Origin: Mesorhizobium sp. Pch-S
GTDB taxonomy: Bacteria; Pseudomonadota; Alphaproteobacteria; Rhizobiales; Rhizobiaceae
Assembly (NCBI RefSeq): GCF_004136315.1
Contig: NZ_CP029562.1
Coordinates: 3,805,501-3,869,500, forward strand
Direction of reading: 5' to 3'
Length of the DNA: 64,000 nucleotides
The notes beneath the pieces were generated by a model. That model did no database searches, was not told where the DNA came from, and saw only the letters and a program-made list of their open reading frames with translations. The translations under genes were made by a program, and so were the position numbers. Below are positions 16,889 through 26,078 of the stretch, piece by piece. How positions within the stretch are numbered: position 1 is the first letter of the stretch; the number at the start of each line of letters is the position of its first letter.

Positions 16889-18721
16889 GTCCAGGGCTTC
16901 CAATTCGTCGATCAGGTTGGAGATCACGCCAAGCCCGATCTGCCAGAAGGCCGGGTCGCTGGCATCCAGGCCGAACGGCTTCAGCAGCTCGGAATGATGC
17001 TTGGTGCCGCCGGCGCGCAGCATGTCGAAATACTTCTCCTGGAAGCCGCGTTCGGCGTTCTGGTAGACGGCGTAGAGTGAGTTCACCAGACAGTCGCCGA
17101 AGGCGTAGGCGTAGACGTAGAACGGCGAATGGATGAAGTGCGGGATGTAGGTCCAGAAGGTTTCGTAGCCCTCGCGCAGCTTGATCGCCGGTCCCAGGCT
17201 CTCGGCCTGCACTTCCAGCCAGAACTTGCCGAGCTGGTCGGAGGTCAGCTCGCCGTTCTTGCGCTCGGTGTGCACCTTGCGCTCGAATTCGTAGAAGGCG
17301 ATCTGGCGCACGACCGTGTTGATCATGTCCTCCACCTTCTGGGCGAGCATGGCCTTGCGCTCGCGCCGGTCCTCTGTCTTGTCGAGCAAGGAGCGGAAGG
17401 TCAGCATTTCGCCGAACACCGAGGCGGTTTCCGCCAGGGTGAGTGGCGTGGAGGCCATCAAGGCACCCTGGCCGCCGGCCAGAACCTGATGCACGCCATG
17501 GCCGAGTTCGTGCGCGAGCGTCATCACGTCGCGCGGTTTGCCCATGTAGTTCAGCAGTACATAGGGATGCGCGGACGGGACCGTGGGATGCGCGAAGGCT
17601 CCAGGCGATTTGCCGGGCCGTACCGGCGCATCTATCCAGCTGCGGTCGAAAAAACGGCGCGCAATGTCTGCCATCTCCGGCGAGAAGCGGTGATAGGCTG
17701 ACAGAACGGTGTTCCTGGCTTCGTCCCACGGTATGGTCGCCTGCGGCGTTTCGGGCAACGGCGCGTTGCGGTCCCAGTGGTTCATCTCGTCCATGCCGAG
17801 CCAGCGCGCCTTCATCCGATAATAACGGTGCGACAGGCGCGGATAGGCATCGCGAACGGCGCTCGCCAGCGCATCCACGACGCTGCGCTCGACGCGGTTG
17901 GCAAGGTGACGGGAGTCGGCGATGTCCTCGAAACCGCGCCAGCGGTCGGAGATCTCCTTGTCCTTGGCCAGGGTGTTGGTGATCAGCGTGAACGTGCGCA
18001 GATTCTTGGCGAAGGTGGCGGCCAGTGCTTCCGAAGCCTGGCGCCGGACCGCGCCATCCGCATCCTGCAGCCTGTTCAGCGTCGGTTCCAGAGTGAGCTT
18101 TTCGCCATCAATGTCGAAGCGCAGCTCCGTCATCGTCTCGTCGAACAGGCGGTTCCAGGCGCCGCGGCCGGTGACCGACTTTTCGTGGAACAGCTGCTCG
18201 ATACGGTCTTCCAGCTGGAAGGGTTTGTCCTTCCTCAGGTCCAGCACCCAGGGCCGGTAGTGGCCGAAAGCCGGGTCGGCATCAAGCGCCTGTTCGATCG
18301 CCTGGTCGTCGACCAGGTTCAACTCCAGACCGAAGAACAGCAGATGCGACGACGCATCCGTCATCTTTTCCTGCACGTCGCCGTAGAGTTTGGCGCGCTG
18401 TGGATCGGACGTGTCGCCGGCATAGACCAGGCCGGCATAGGAGACGATCCTGCCGACAAGCTCTTCCAGCGCTTCATAGGCCTTCAGCGCTTCGCCGAGC
18501 TTGCCCTCTGCACCGCGCGCTGCCTCGGCAGCCAGCGTTCCCTTCCAGCGGTTCTCGAAGGCGACCGCATCGGCACCGGCTTTGTCGATGTCGCGCTTCA
18601 GTTCCGGGGCATCCATGCCAGGATAGAGATCGGCAAGATTCCACTCAGGCAGATTGCCGAGCTCCAAAACCTTGCGACCGGACTGTGCCGGTGCATGCAG
18701 CCGGCCGAAAAAAGTATGCAT
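16886..18721 (-). CDS. pepF: M3 family oligoendopeptidase F
   Basis: Cytoplasmic zinc metallopeptidase (611 residues) that degrades short peptides. The zinc motif HELGH is at His404-Glu405-His408 in TLAHELGHGVHQ, and a conserved Glu follows in TLAETASVFGE about 25 residues on. The surrounding VLLNYMGKPRDVMTLA and ADIARRFFDRSWIDAP match the PepF subfamily, and length is normal (about 600). The start at 18721 lies 143 bp from the divergent response-regulator gene. The stop codon lies at the edge of a dispersed repeat. Confidence 0.94.
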   Translation of the reverse strand: MHTFFGRLHAPAQSGRKVLELGNLPEWNLADLYPGMDAPELKRDIDKAGADAVAFENRWKGTLAAEAARGAEGKLGEALKAYEALEELVGRIVSYAGLVYAGDTSDPQRAKLYGDVQEKMTDASSHLLFFGLELNLVDDQAIEQALDADPAFGHYRPWVLDLRKDKPFQLEDRIEQLFHEKSVTGRGAWNRLFDETMTELRFDIDGEKLTLEPTLNRLQDADGAVRRQASEALAATFAKNLRTFTLITNTLAKDKEISDRWRGFEDIADSRHLANRVERSVVDALASAVRDAYPRLSHRYYRMKARWLGMDEMNHWDRNAPLPETPQATIPWDEARNTVLSAYHRFSPEMADIARRFFDRSWIDAPVRPGKSPGAFAHPTVPSAHPYVLLNYMGKPRDVMTLAHELGHGVHQVLAGGQGALMASTPLTLAETASVFGEMLTFRSLLDKTEDRRERKAMLAQKVEDMINTVVRQIAFYEFERKVHTERKNGELTSDQLGKFWLEVQAESLGPAIKLREGYETFWTYIPHFIHSPFYVYAYAFGDCLVNSLYAVYQNAERGFQEKYFDMLRAGGTKHHSELLKPFGLDASDPAFWQIGLGVISNLIDELEALD

Positions 18722-18864
18722 TTCAACACCTTCCGGAAATGTCGCGCGAAGCCGATCAATTTCTAAGCAATTCGTTCACCGGCTTTTTTGAAAGCTTATT
18801 TAGAACCCTGTGCCAAGATGATCCATAGGGCAAGGTGCGGGGAAGGGGCGAATTCGCAACACTC

Positions 18865-20397
18865 ATGACAGGTTCGATCCTCATCGTCGATGACGACCCG
18901 GTTCAGCGCAGGCTTGTGGAGGCCGCGGTCGGTCGTTTCGGCTATCCGGCACTCACCGCTGAAAACGGCGAAGCCGGCCTAGCAGTCATGGACGGTCCCG
19001 ATGCACGCGAGGTTTCTGTCGTGGTGCTCGACCTTGCCATGCCCGGCATGGACGGCATCGCGGTATTGCAGGCGATGCGCGACCGCGACATCCATATCCC
19101 TGTCATCGTGCAGACCGCGCAAGGCGGCATCGAGACCGTCGTGAAGGCGATGCGTCATGGCGCCTTCGACTTTGTCGTCAAGCCAGCCTCGCCGGAGCGC
19201 CTGAACGCGGCGATTACCAGCGCACTCAAGGTGGAGGAGGTCGAGGTCGCGGTGAAGCGATCGTCGCGCCGTCCTGGCCAGACGCTGACTTTCAAGGATC
19301 TCGCCACGCGCAGCCCGTCGATGGAGCGGGTAATCCGGCTCGGCCAGAAGGCGGCAGGGTCTTCGATCCCGATCCTGATCGAAGGCGAGTCCGGCGTCGG
19401 CAAGGAAATGGTGGCCCGGGCCATCCAGGGCAGCAGCGACCGCAAGTCAAAACCGTTTGTCACCGTCAATTGCGGCGCCATTCCCGACAATCTCGTCGAA
19501 TCGATCCTGTTCGGTCATGAGAAAGGCTCCTTCACCGGTGCCGCCGAAAAGCATACCGGCAAGTTCGTCGAGGCGCATACCGGCACGCTGTTCCTGGACG
19601 AAATCGGTGACCTGCCACTCGACGTGCAGGTGAAGCTCCTGCGTGCGGTGCAGGAGGGCGAAGTCGATCCGGTCGGCGCTCGCGCTACCGTCAAGGTCGA
19701 TATCCGCCTGATCTCGGCGACCCATCGCGACCTGCTGCAGCAGGTGAAGGACAGTCGCTTTCGCGAGGACTTGTTCTATCGGCTCAACGTCTTCCCGATC
19801 CTGGTGCCGCCTCTGCGTCATCGCAAGGAGGATATCCCCTTCCTTGCCCGGCATTTCATGGACAAGGTGTCGCCCGTCGGTCCGCGCCGACGCCTCACCC
19901 TCTCGGAGGCCGCCCTTGCCATGCTTCAGGCCTATGACTGGCCGGGCAATATCCGCCAGCTGGAAAATGCCATCTATCGGGCTTCGGTGCTCGTCGAGGA
20001 TGAGGTGCTGACGCCGGAGGAGTTTCCGCAAATCCGGGCACAGGTGGAAGGTACGGTGGTGCTCGAGGTCCCAGCACCGTCGGTCGTGCCCGATTTGCCC
20101 GATGAGATCGAGACGGCGCTGCCCCACGAGCGACCCATTGCCGCGGAGGTCGCCGGCGATCGCATGCCGAGGGTCGAACCAAGGTTCGGTACGCTGACCG
20201 CGCTGGACGAGCGCGGTAACGTCCGCTCGCTTGCCGCGGTTGAACTGGAGATGATCAGGCTCGCCATCGACCACTACAACGGCCAGATGAGCGAGGTGGC
20301 CAGACGGCTTGGCATCGGTCGTTCTACGCTGTACAGAAAGCTCAAGGAGTACGGCATCGACCCGGAAACCGGGCGCGCGGAAAAAATAGCTTCCTGA
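18865..20397 (+). CDS. Sigma-54-dependent response regulator
   Basis: NtrC-type transcription activator of 510 residues. Receiver domain 1-120 with acidic pocket Asp9-Asp11, phospho-acceptor Asp56 in VVLDLAMPGMDG, Thr in VQTAQGG and Lys in FVVKPAS. The AAA+ domain (about 145-375) has Walker A GESGVGKE, sigma-54 contact loop GSFTGA (an Ala to Ser variant of GAFTGA), Walker B LFLDEIGD and the R-finger region FREDLFYRLNVFP. The Fis-type HTH is at the end (SEVARRLGIGRSTLYRKLKEYGI). Start 18865 (MTGSILIVDDD) is chosen over an extension to 18835. No histidine kinase lies next to it, so the signal is unknown. Confidence 0.92.
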   Translation: MTGSILIVDDDPVQRRLVEAAVGRFGYPALTAENGEAGLAVMDGPDAREVSVVVLDLAMPGMDGIAVLQAMRDRDIHIPVIVQTAQGGIETVVKAMRHGAFDFVVKPASPERLNAAITSALKVEEVEVAVKRSSRRPGQTLTFKDLATRSPSMERVIRLGQKAAGSSIPILIEGESGVGKEMVARAIQGSSDRKSKPFVTVNCGAIPDNLVESILFGHEKGSFTGAAEKHTGKFVEAHTGTLFLDEIGDLPLDVQVKLLRAVQEGEVDPVGARATVKVDIRLISATHRDLLQQVKDSRFREDLFYRLNVFPILVPPLRHRKEDIPFLARHFMDKVSPVGPRRRLTLSEAALAMLQAYDWPGNIRQLENAIYRASVLVEDEVLTPEEFPQIRAQVEGTVVLEVPAPSVVPDLPDEIETALPHERPIAAEVAGDRMPRVEPRFGTLTALDERGNVRSLAAVELEMIRLAIDHYNGQMSEVARRLGIGRSTLYRKLKEYGIDPETGRAEKIAS

Positions 20398-20566
20398 ATC
20401 CCGCGCAAGCTTCGGGTGAGTTTCCTGGTTTAAACCAGTGGTTTACCACGAGTTGACGCGCAGCATTTTAGGCGGGATATCGCCATGGTGTTACCGCATT
20501 TCAGCTTCAATAAGCGTCGATTAACCATTAGGATCGATTATCGGGTGTGAATCCAACCGCATCCGT

Positions 20567-22501
20567 TTGATCAAATCCGGGGACAAACGGCAGTCTGCAA
20601 GGCCATTTGATTTGAGCAGAATCGAACGACACCAGAACAGGCGTGCATCCTCGTTGAGCGTCTGGCAGAAGTGGCTGACCGGCGCGGTTATGGCGATCGG
20701 CCTCGTGGCTGTTTCCGGAGGAACCGCCAGCGCTGAAGTCCGCGCGCTCAAGCTGCGCAACCTGCACACTGGCGAAGTCGACGAGATCGTCTTCAAGCGG
20801 AACGGTCGCTATGATCAGGCTGGACTCAAGAAGCTGAATTTCTTTCTGCGCGACTGGCGTCGCAACGAGCCGACCAAGATGGATCCGCGCCTGATGGATC
20901 TGGTGTGGGAAGCTTATCGCCAGAGCGGTTCGCGTGGCTACATCCAGGTGATCTGCGGCTACCGTGCGCCTTCTACCAACGCCATGCTGAAATCGCGCAG
21001 CCGCCGCAGCGGCGTCGCCGAGAAAAGCCAGCACATCCTCGGCAAGGCGATGGATTTCTACATCGAAGGCGTGCCACTGAAAAAGCTGCGCGACATCGGT
21101 CTCAAGATGCAGGGCGGCGGCGTCGGTTATTATCCGACCTCGGGCTCGCCTTTCGTGCATATGGATGTGGGCAATGTGCGCCACTGGCCGGGCATAAGCC
21201 GCCAGGAACTGGCGCGTCTGTTCCCGAACGGCAAGACGCTGCACGTGCCGAGCGACGGCCGGCCGTTGCCGGGCTACGAGCAGGCGATGGCCTCCTACAA
21301 GGCGCGTAAGTCCAACGGTACGCCGAACATCGAACTCGCCAGCGCTGGTGGCTCGACCCACAAGTCGGGTGGCTTCCTGGCCGCCTTCTTTGGCGGCGGC
21401 GAGGACGAGGAAGACGATTCCGCCGATGTCGCCATGGCGCCGGCACCGAAGCCGAAGGCTGCAACGAAGCCGGCTGCATCGGCCAAGAACAGCCTGCCGG
21501 GCATCGCCATCGTCTCGCCTGAGAACGCACAGCGCATAGAAATGCCGGCTGCTACCGAGCCGGAAGAGCCGCAGATGGCGGAAGAGCCGAAGCAGACACC
21601 GGAAACCATCCTTGCTGCATTGCCGGCGCGTTCGGTGCCTGTGCCGGGTGCCGCCCCGCGTCCGAAGGCGGATGTTGGCATTGCGGCAGCGCCGACACCT
21701 GAAACCGTTCCGTTTGGTGTTGCGGACGCCTCTGCCATCCAACAGGCAGAGCAGCCTGCGGTCGTAGCGGCTGCCGCGCCGATCCCACCGGAAAACGTGC
21801 CTTTCGGCATGGCTGATCCCAATGCGCCCGCGCCGATTGCCGAAACAACGTCGGTTGCTGGCGTGCAGGCTGTGGCTGGCAATGTTCCGTTGCCGACACG
21901 CCGACCAAAGACGCCCGGCGCAGCTGAGCCCAACCAGGAATCGGTGCTGCTCGCGCTGGCCGATACCGCCAAGCGTGACGGGCAGCAGACGGCGACCGAC
22001 GCATTGGCCATGCTGCCAACCCAACGTCCTGACGAGGTCAAGGCGGTTCTGGAGCAGGCGTCGACCGACACCTATCAGGTTGCGGCTCTGCCGGCCTCGC
22101 GTTCGGCCTTCAACGACCCCTCCGGTGTCGATGCAGCAACGCCGCGCGCCGTCGTGGCGAGCCGCCCGGCTGGCTCCGATCCTGCTGCGGCGATGGGCGG
22201 CAATGTGAAGACGACACGCAAGGCGGCGCGCGCCAACGCACAGGATGCCAGGCCCGATCACAAGTCGGTGGTCGTTCCGGCTGCACCGAAGGTTGCGCGC
22301 TGGGCCCTCCAGGGCAACGAGCAGATCGCCAAGGTGACCGATTCCACCACGGCGCCACGTATGGCCTACAACGTGGTTCGCACCGCACCGAGCGAGGTCT
22401 ATACGGCCGGCTTCCAGACTGCGAATGAGATGGCGGATTCGAACCGCTTCACCGGGACCGCTGTGAAATTCATGTCGGTCGCACGGTTCCCGACCAAATA
22501 G
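20567..22501 (+). CDS. DUF882 (peptidase M15-like) exported protein with long low-complexity tail
   Basis: Protein of 644 residues beginning at TTG 20567; no upstream ATG is in frame and the first in-frame ATG falls inside the signal peptide, so a non-ATG start is forced (20612 TTG is the alternative). Signal segment about 30-56 (WLTGAVMAIGLVAVSGGTASA). Residues about 60-220 form the DUF882/YcbK-like M15 domain with metal ligands in SQHILGKAMDFY and SPFVHMDVG, suggesting peptidoglycan peptide cleavage or binding in the periplasm. From about 240 to the end the chain is Ala/Pro/Glu-rich and contains a repeated PExVPFGxAD unit near 379 and 408. Followed by a strong terminator. Confidence 0.85.
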   Translation: MIKSGDKRQSARPFDLSRIERHQNRRASSLSVWQKWLTGAVMAIGLVAVSGGTASAEVRALKLRNLHTGEVDEIVFKRNGRYDQAGLKKLNFFLRDWRRNEPTKMDPRLMDLVWEAYRQSGSRGYIQVICGYRAPSTNAMLKSRSRRSGVAEKSQHILGKAMDFYIEGVPLKKLRDIGLKMQGGGVGYYPTSGSPFVHMDVGNVRHWPGISRQELARLFPNGKTLHVPSDGRPLPGYEQAMASYKARKSNGTPNIELASAGGSTHKSGGFLAAFFGGGEDEEDDSADVAMAPAPKPKAATKPAASAKNSLPGIAIVSPENAQRIEMPAATEPEEPQMAEEPKQTPETILAALPARSVPVPGAAPRPKADVGIAAAPTPETVPFGVADASAIQQAEQPAVVAAAAPIPPENVPFGMADPNAPAPIAETTSVAGVQAVAGNVPLPTRRPKTPGAAEPNQESVLLALADTAKRDGQQTATDALAMLPTQRPDEVKAVLEQASTDTYQVAALPASRSAFNDPSGVDAATPRAVVASRPAGSDPAAAMGGNVKTTRKAARANAQDARPDHKSVVVPAAPKVARWALQGNEQIAKVTDSTTAPRMAYNVVRTAPSEVYTAGFQTANEMADSNRFTGTAVKFMSVARFPTK

Positions 22502-22522
22502 GTCGCGGGTTTTCCGAAACAC

Positions 22523-22551
22523 AAAAACCGCGCCCCAGGGCGCGGTTTTTT
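22523..22551. terminator. Rho-independent terminator after the DUF882 gene
   Basis: AAAAACCGCGCC, 4 nt, GGCGCGGTTTTTT: the GC stem CCGCGCC/GGCGCGG is flanked by A5 and T6, so it can act for the DUF882 gene on the plus strand and for the GNAT gene arriving from the other side. Confidence 0.9.
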
Positions 22552-22618
22552 GTTTCCGGCCGCCAATTTAAGGCCGCACCCTTTCAGGAAGCAGGGCCGA
22601 GCTTATCCCGCCGGGATG

Positions 22619-23080
22619 CTAGCCCAGGTCGTAGCGCTTGCAGACGGTGCCCGGTGACAGCCGATAGGTGCGGAAGCCCATCGCTTCATAGTAGCCCAGG
22701 CCGAGCGGGTTATCATCGGCGATGCTGGCGTCGATGCTTGGCAATCCGGCCTTTTGCGCGGCGTCGCGGCTCACGGCGAACAAACCGGTGCCTACGCCCT
22801 GCCGCGCTGCGCGCGGGCTGACATGGGTGCCGATGATGCCCCATCCTTCCGTGACGCCGTAAGGATTGCCCTGTGTTGCAAGCAGCAGCGACTGAAAACC
22901 AAGAATCCTGCCGTCGTCGTCTTCCGCAACGGAGCAACGAATCCGATCTGGATGCTCAAGATAGCGCGTGCGTACTGCCGTCACATCCCTCGGACGTTCG
23001 CGGCCCGTCATCACGACGATTTCCGAAAGGACATCGCTCATGCCCTGCGCGTCTTCCATCGTGGCGGTTCTGATCTTCAT
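22619..23080 (-). CDS. GNAT family N-acetyltransferase
   Basis: A 153-residue single-domain GNAT protein. The acetyl-CoA region is WGIIGTHVSPRAARQGVGTGLFAVSRDAAQKAG (about 88-120), with the R-x-x-G-x-G pyrophosphate-binding turn read as RQGVGTG, followed by DNPLGLGYYEAMGFRTYRL, the usual Asn/Tyr and GF end of the fold. Substrate unknown. The gene runs the same way as the KDPG aldolase upstream of it (77 bp gap). Confidence 0.82.
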   Translation of the reverse strand: MKIRTATMEDAQGMSDVLSEIVVMTGRERPRDVTAVRTRYLEHPDRIRCSVAEDDDGRILGFQSLLLATQGNPYGVTEGWGIIGTHVSPRAARQGVGTGLFAVSRDAAQKAGLPSIDASIADDNPLGLGYYEAMGFRTYRLSPGTVCKRYDLG

Positions 23081-23157
23081 GAAATTTCAAGCTCGAAGCC
23101 TGTCTGTCCCAAAAAGCATGGGCAGATGCGTGTTCCAAACAGGCCGTCTGGTCTATT

Positions 23158-23799
23158 CTATGATTTGCGCAATTTGTTGGCTTCGCGGGCCAGAGCTTCG
23201 ATGCCAGCCCAGTCTCCGGCCTTGACCATCTCGTCGGGCGCAACCCAGGAACCGCCGACACAGATCACGTTAGGAAGGCTGAGATAATCGGTTGCGTTCT
23301 TGGCGCCGATGCCGCCGGTCGGGCAGAATTTCACATCGGCAATCGGTGAAGCCAATGCCTTTAGAAAGGCTGCCCCACCTGCCTGCTCCGCCGGAAAGAA
23401 CTTCAGGAAGTCGAGCCCGGCCTCCCGCGCCGCCATGATTTCGCCCGGCGTGATCGCCCCCGGCAGCAGTGGCACAGGGCTGTCGGCTGCGGCGGTCAGC
23501 AACTGGCTGGTGATGCCGGGACTGACGATGAATTGCGACCCGGCCCTTGACGCCTCCTCGAACTGCCGCGCATTCAGGATGGTACCGGCACCGACGATCG
23601 CCTCTTCCACCTCTGCGGCTGCGCGGCGGATTGCCTCGAGCGCGGCTTCGGTCCGCAGGGTGATTTCGATCGCCCTGAGGCCGCCGCGCGCCAGCGCACG
23701 TGCCAGTGGCACCGCGTCCCTGGCGTCGGCAATCTTGATCACGGGGATGACTGGCTGGCCATCGAGCAGCGAAAGTAGTTTCTGGGTTTTGCTGGTCAT
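23158..23799 (-). CDS. eda: 2-dehydro-3-deoxy-phosphogluconate (KDPG/KHG) aldolase
   Basis: Cleaves KDPG to pyruvate and glyceraldehyde 3-phosphate in the Entner-Doudoroff pathway. The product is 213 residues from the ATG at 23799 (MTSKTQKLLSLLDG). Catalytic Glu45 is in RAIEITLRT and the Schiff-base Lys133 in LKFFPAEQAGG; ICVGGSWV near the C-terminus is the phosphate-binding end. An upstream in-frame start at 23826 has no better support. The other Entner-Doudoroff genes are not nearby. Confidence 0.94.
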   Translation of the reverse strand: MTSKTQKLLSLLDGQPVIPVIKIADARDAVPLARALARGGLRAIEITLRTEAALEAIRRAAAEVEEAIVGAGTILNARQFEEASRAGSQFIVSPGITSQLLTAAADSPVPLLPGAITPGEIMAAREAGLDFLKFFPAEQAGGAAFLKALASPIADVKFCPTGGIGAKNATDYLSLPNVICVGGSWVAPDEMVKAGDWAGIEALAREANKLRKS

Positions 23800-23908
23800 G
23801 ACGTCGCGCTTCCTTGCCGTTTTCAATCGATTTAACAGACCGTGTTTCCCAAGTCTACGGTGTCATGATGACACTGTGTTGGTGTGGTGGGCCACCGGCA
23901 AGTCAGGT

Positions 23909-24784
23909 TCAGTGTGACCTGAAAATCATGCTGACAAGTCGCGCAAGCCAGTTCCAGGAGGAGGACCCGCCCCTTGCTGCCCGCAACGCATGACTGATGG
24001 CTGCCTGGGTAGCGCGACCGGCAATGCCGTCGGCGGCGAGACCATGTTCCTGCTGAAATCTGCTCACGGCGCTGGCTGTGCCGGGGCCGTAGATGCCATC
24101 CATGTCGACGACATAGTCGAGGGCAACCAGAGCTTCCTGCAACTCGGTGACCAGTTCACCCCGTGAGCCGATCTTCATCAGCCGGTCGCCCGGCGCGGGT
24201 CCCTCCACCTGCTGTCTATAGGCTTCCGCCAACTTCAGGTGATAGCCGTTCTTGGCGAAGCCGGGGCCATTGTAACCATGGCCAACAGCTTCCCAATCAT
24301 GGGCGTTGAGTGCCGTGGTAAGTCCCGATTTGTCGATATAGCGCGCCATCAGCCGGGCCTGACCGATGGCTCCGGAGCGTGCTTCTTCGACGAGGCCGTC
24401 GACCGTATCGAAACCCAGCCATTGCCAGTGCGCACCCATGACCTGGCCTAACCCCCAGGACGTCGATTCATAGGCCGCCTGCCGGTCGATTTGCGCCGCC
24501 CGTTCGATGAGTAGCCAACGCGCGGCCTGGCTGCGAGGATTGGCGATCGCACCCGCAACGGGAGAGGCAAGGCCGGCGGCTCGTGCCGTTTCTTGCCTGT
24601 CGTCCGCAAGCCTGCGATCGAAGTAGTGTCCCTCGAAGCGGATCAAAGGTTCATTGCGTCCGTCGATGCGGGCAAAAACCTGGCCAGCACTTTCCACCTC
24701 GGCAATGGCGAGCAACGCCTTGGGTTCGAGCCCGAATTCCCGCGCTGCCTTTTCGATTGCGTCCGCTGTATGCTTGCTGAACAT
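23909..24784 (-). CDS. N-acetylmuramidase domain protein with peptidoglycan-binding domain
   Basis: Protein of about 291 residues, from ATG 24784 (MFSKHTADAIEKAA), preceded by GGGAG and GGGG runs. Residues about 5-180 match the DUF3380/N-acetylmuramidase family of endolysins: KALLAIAEVESAG (Glu likely catalytic), RFEGHYFDRRL, STSWGLGQVMG and GYNGPGFAKNGYH. Residues about 205-265 form a PG_binding_1 domain (GDRLMKIGSRGELVTELQEAL, DGIYGPGTASAVSRFQ). There is no signal peptide, as in phage endolysins, and the C-terminal NWLARLVSMIFRS could be an amphipathic helix. No other phage genes surround it, so it is a domesticated or cellular lysin. Confidence 0.85.
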   Translation of the reverse strand: MFSKHTADAIEKAAREFGLEPKALLAIAEVESAGQVFARIDGRNEPLIRFEGHYFDRRLADDRQETARAAGLASPVAGAIANPRSQAARWLLIERAAQIDRQAAYESTSWGLGQVMGAHWQWLGFDTVDGLVEEARSGAIGQARLMARYIDKSGLTTALNAHDWEAVGHGYNGPGFAKNGYHLKLAEAYRQQVEGPAPGDRLMKIGSRGELVTELQEALVALDYVVDMDGIYGPGTASAVSRFQQEHGLAADGIAGRATQAAISHALRAARGGSSSWNWLARLVSMIFRSH

Positions 24785-24949
24785 GCGATCCCCACTCCCT
24801 GAGACGGGAGCCATTGTCAAACGACCCTAGCGGCCGCGGATGAACATTTGCGTAATCGGACTATCGCATGGAGTAGGTGATGAGCCTGTAATCCTTGACT
24901 TTTCCGGCCTGCATTGAAAATCGTCGGGCAAGGCGGTAGGGCAGCGGAC

Positions 24950-25873
24950 ATGAACCTGTCCTCTTCTCCTTTCCGCGTCGCAGCGCTTTATCGTTTTGTA
25001 CGTCTCGATGGCTACGAGACGCTGCGCCAGCCGCTGGCCGCCTTCTGTTGCGGACGTGACATCAAGGGCACGCTGCTTCTGGCACGTGAGGGCATCAACG
25101 GTACCGTCGCCGGCAGCGAACAAGCCATTGCAGAACTCATCGCGCATCTGGAGGCGATGCCGGAATTCGCCGGCCTGGAGGTCAAATATTCTTCGGCCAC
25201 CGAAATGCCATTCCATCGCATGAAGGTGCGGCTGAAGCGAGAAATCGTCACCATGGGCGTGGAGGACATCGATCCGCTTCGTGCCGCCGGCAGCTACGTC
25301 GAGGCGGCCGACTGGAACGCCTTGATCTCCGATCCTGATACCGTCGTCATCGATACGCGCAACGACTACGAGGTGACGCTGGGCACCTTCAAGAACGCAG
25401 TCGATCCTCACACCAAGAGCTTTCGCGAGTTTCCGCAATGGGCGCGCGAGCATAGCGCGGAGCTCGAAGGCAAGAAGATCGCCATGTTCTGTACGGGCGG
25501 CATACGCTGCGAGAAGGCGACGGCCTATGTGAAGTCGCTCGGCTTCGATGATGTGTTCCATCTCAAGGGCGGCATCCTGAAGTATCTGGAAAATGTGCCG
25601 CAGGAAGAAAGTCTCTGGAAAGGCGAGTGTTTCGTCTTCGACGAGCGCGTCTCCGTCTCGCATGGGCTCGAAGAAGGGGAAGCGGAACTATGTCGGGCTT
25701 GCCGGCATCCGCTGACCCTCCAGGAGCGGATTTCGGCACAGTATCAACCGGGTGTCTCTTGCCCGCATTGTTATGAAGCGCGCAGCGATGAGGATCGTGC
25801 CCGCTATGCCGAGCGGCATCGTCAGGTGGAATTGGCGGATCGGCGCGGCGAGCGCCGCCATATCGGCAGGTAG
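24950..25873 (+). CDS. trhO: tRNA uridine(34) hydroxylase, rhodanese-family TrhO/YceA
   Basis: Oxygen-dependent enzyme that makes 5-hydroxyuridine at the wobble base of certain tRNAs. 307 residues: N-terminal acylphosphatase-like domain (about 1-95, [13 protein letters not shown]), then a rhodanese domain with active Cys181 in [11 protein letters not shown], and a zinc-like Cys tail ([12 protein letters not shown]). Start 24950 ([16 protein letters not shown]) is the first ATG; an upstream in-frame TTG at 24914 is unnecessary. It is monocistronic and divergent from the muramidase gene. Confidence 0.94.
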   Translation: MNLSSSPFRVAALYRFVRLDGYETLRQPLAAFCCGRDIKGTLLLAREGINGTVAGSEQAIAELIAHLEAMPEFAGLEVKYSSATEMPFHRMKVRLKREIVTMGVEDIDPLRAAGSYVEAADWNALISDPDTVVIDTRNDYEVTLGTFKNAVDPHTKSFREFPQWAREHSAELEGKKIAMFCTGGIRCEKATAYVKSLGFDDVFHLKGGILKYLENVPQEESLWKGECFVFDERVSVSHGLEEGEAELCRACRHPLTLQERISAQYQPGVSCPHCYEARSDEDRARYAERHRQVELADRRGERRHIGR

Positions 25874-25970
25874 AAGGGCTTTTATCGGCTGCCTGGTGCG
25901 ACCGGGTTTAGAACGTCATTGTAATGTTGCCTTGGCGCGCCTACCTCTGCGAGGATCAACCGCCGAGCCC

Positions 25971-26063
25971 AGAGCGTTTCCGTTTTTCGCGGAACGCGGG
26001 AACGCTCTAACTTTTGTTTTTACGCAATTCCAAACGCAAAACCGCGCTTTTGCTGGAATTGCT
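25971..26063 (+). repeat. Dispersed palindromic repeat, family A copy 1
   Basis: Two consecutive imperfect palindromes: AGAGCGTTTCCG with CGGGAACGCTCT, then GCAATTCCA with TGGAATTGC, joined by AACTTTTGTTTTTAC. The same arrangement recurs at 39558-39647. It occupies most of the gap between trhO and the DUF533 gene and ends 15 bp before the latter's ATG. Confidence 0.7.
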
Positions 26064-26078
26064 TAGCTGGAGCCATAG

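Noticed and set aside
20528..22522. Open frame of 664 codons on the minus strand opposite the DUF882 gene
   Set aside because: It is antisense to a well-supported gene, its translation is Arg/His-rich without domains, and long antisense frames are expected in high-GC genes.
23909..24784. Prophage remnant suggested by the endolysin-like muramidase
   Set aside because: No integrase, holin, structural genes or attachment-site repeats in the flanks; neighbours are housekeeping genes.
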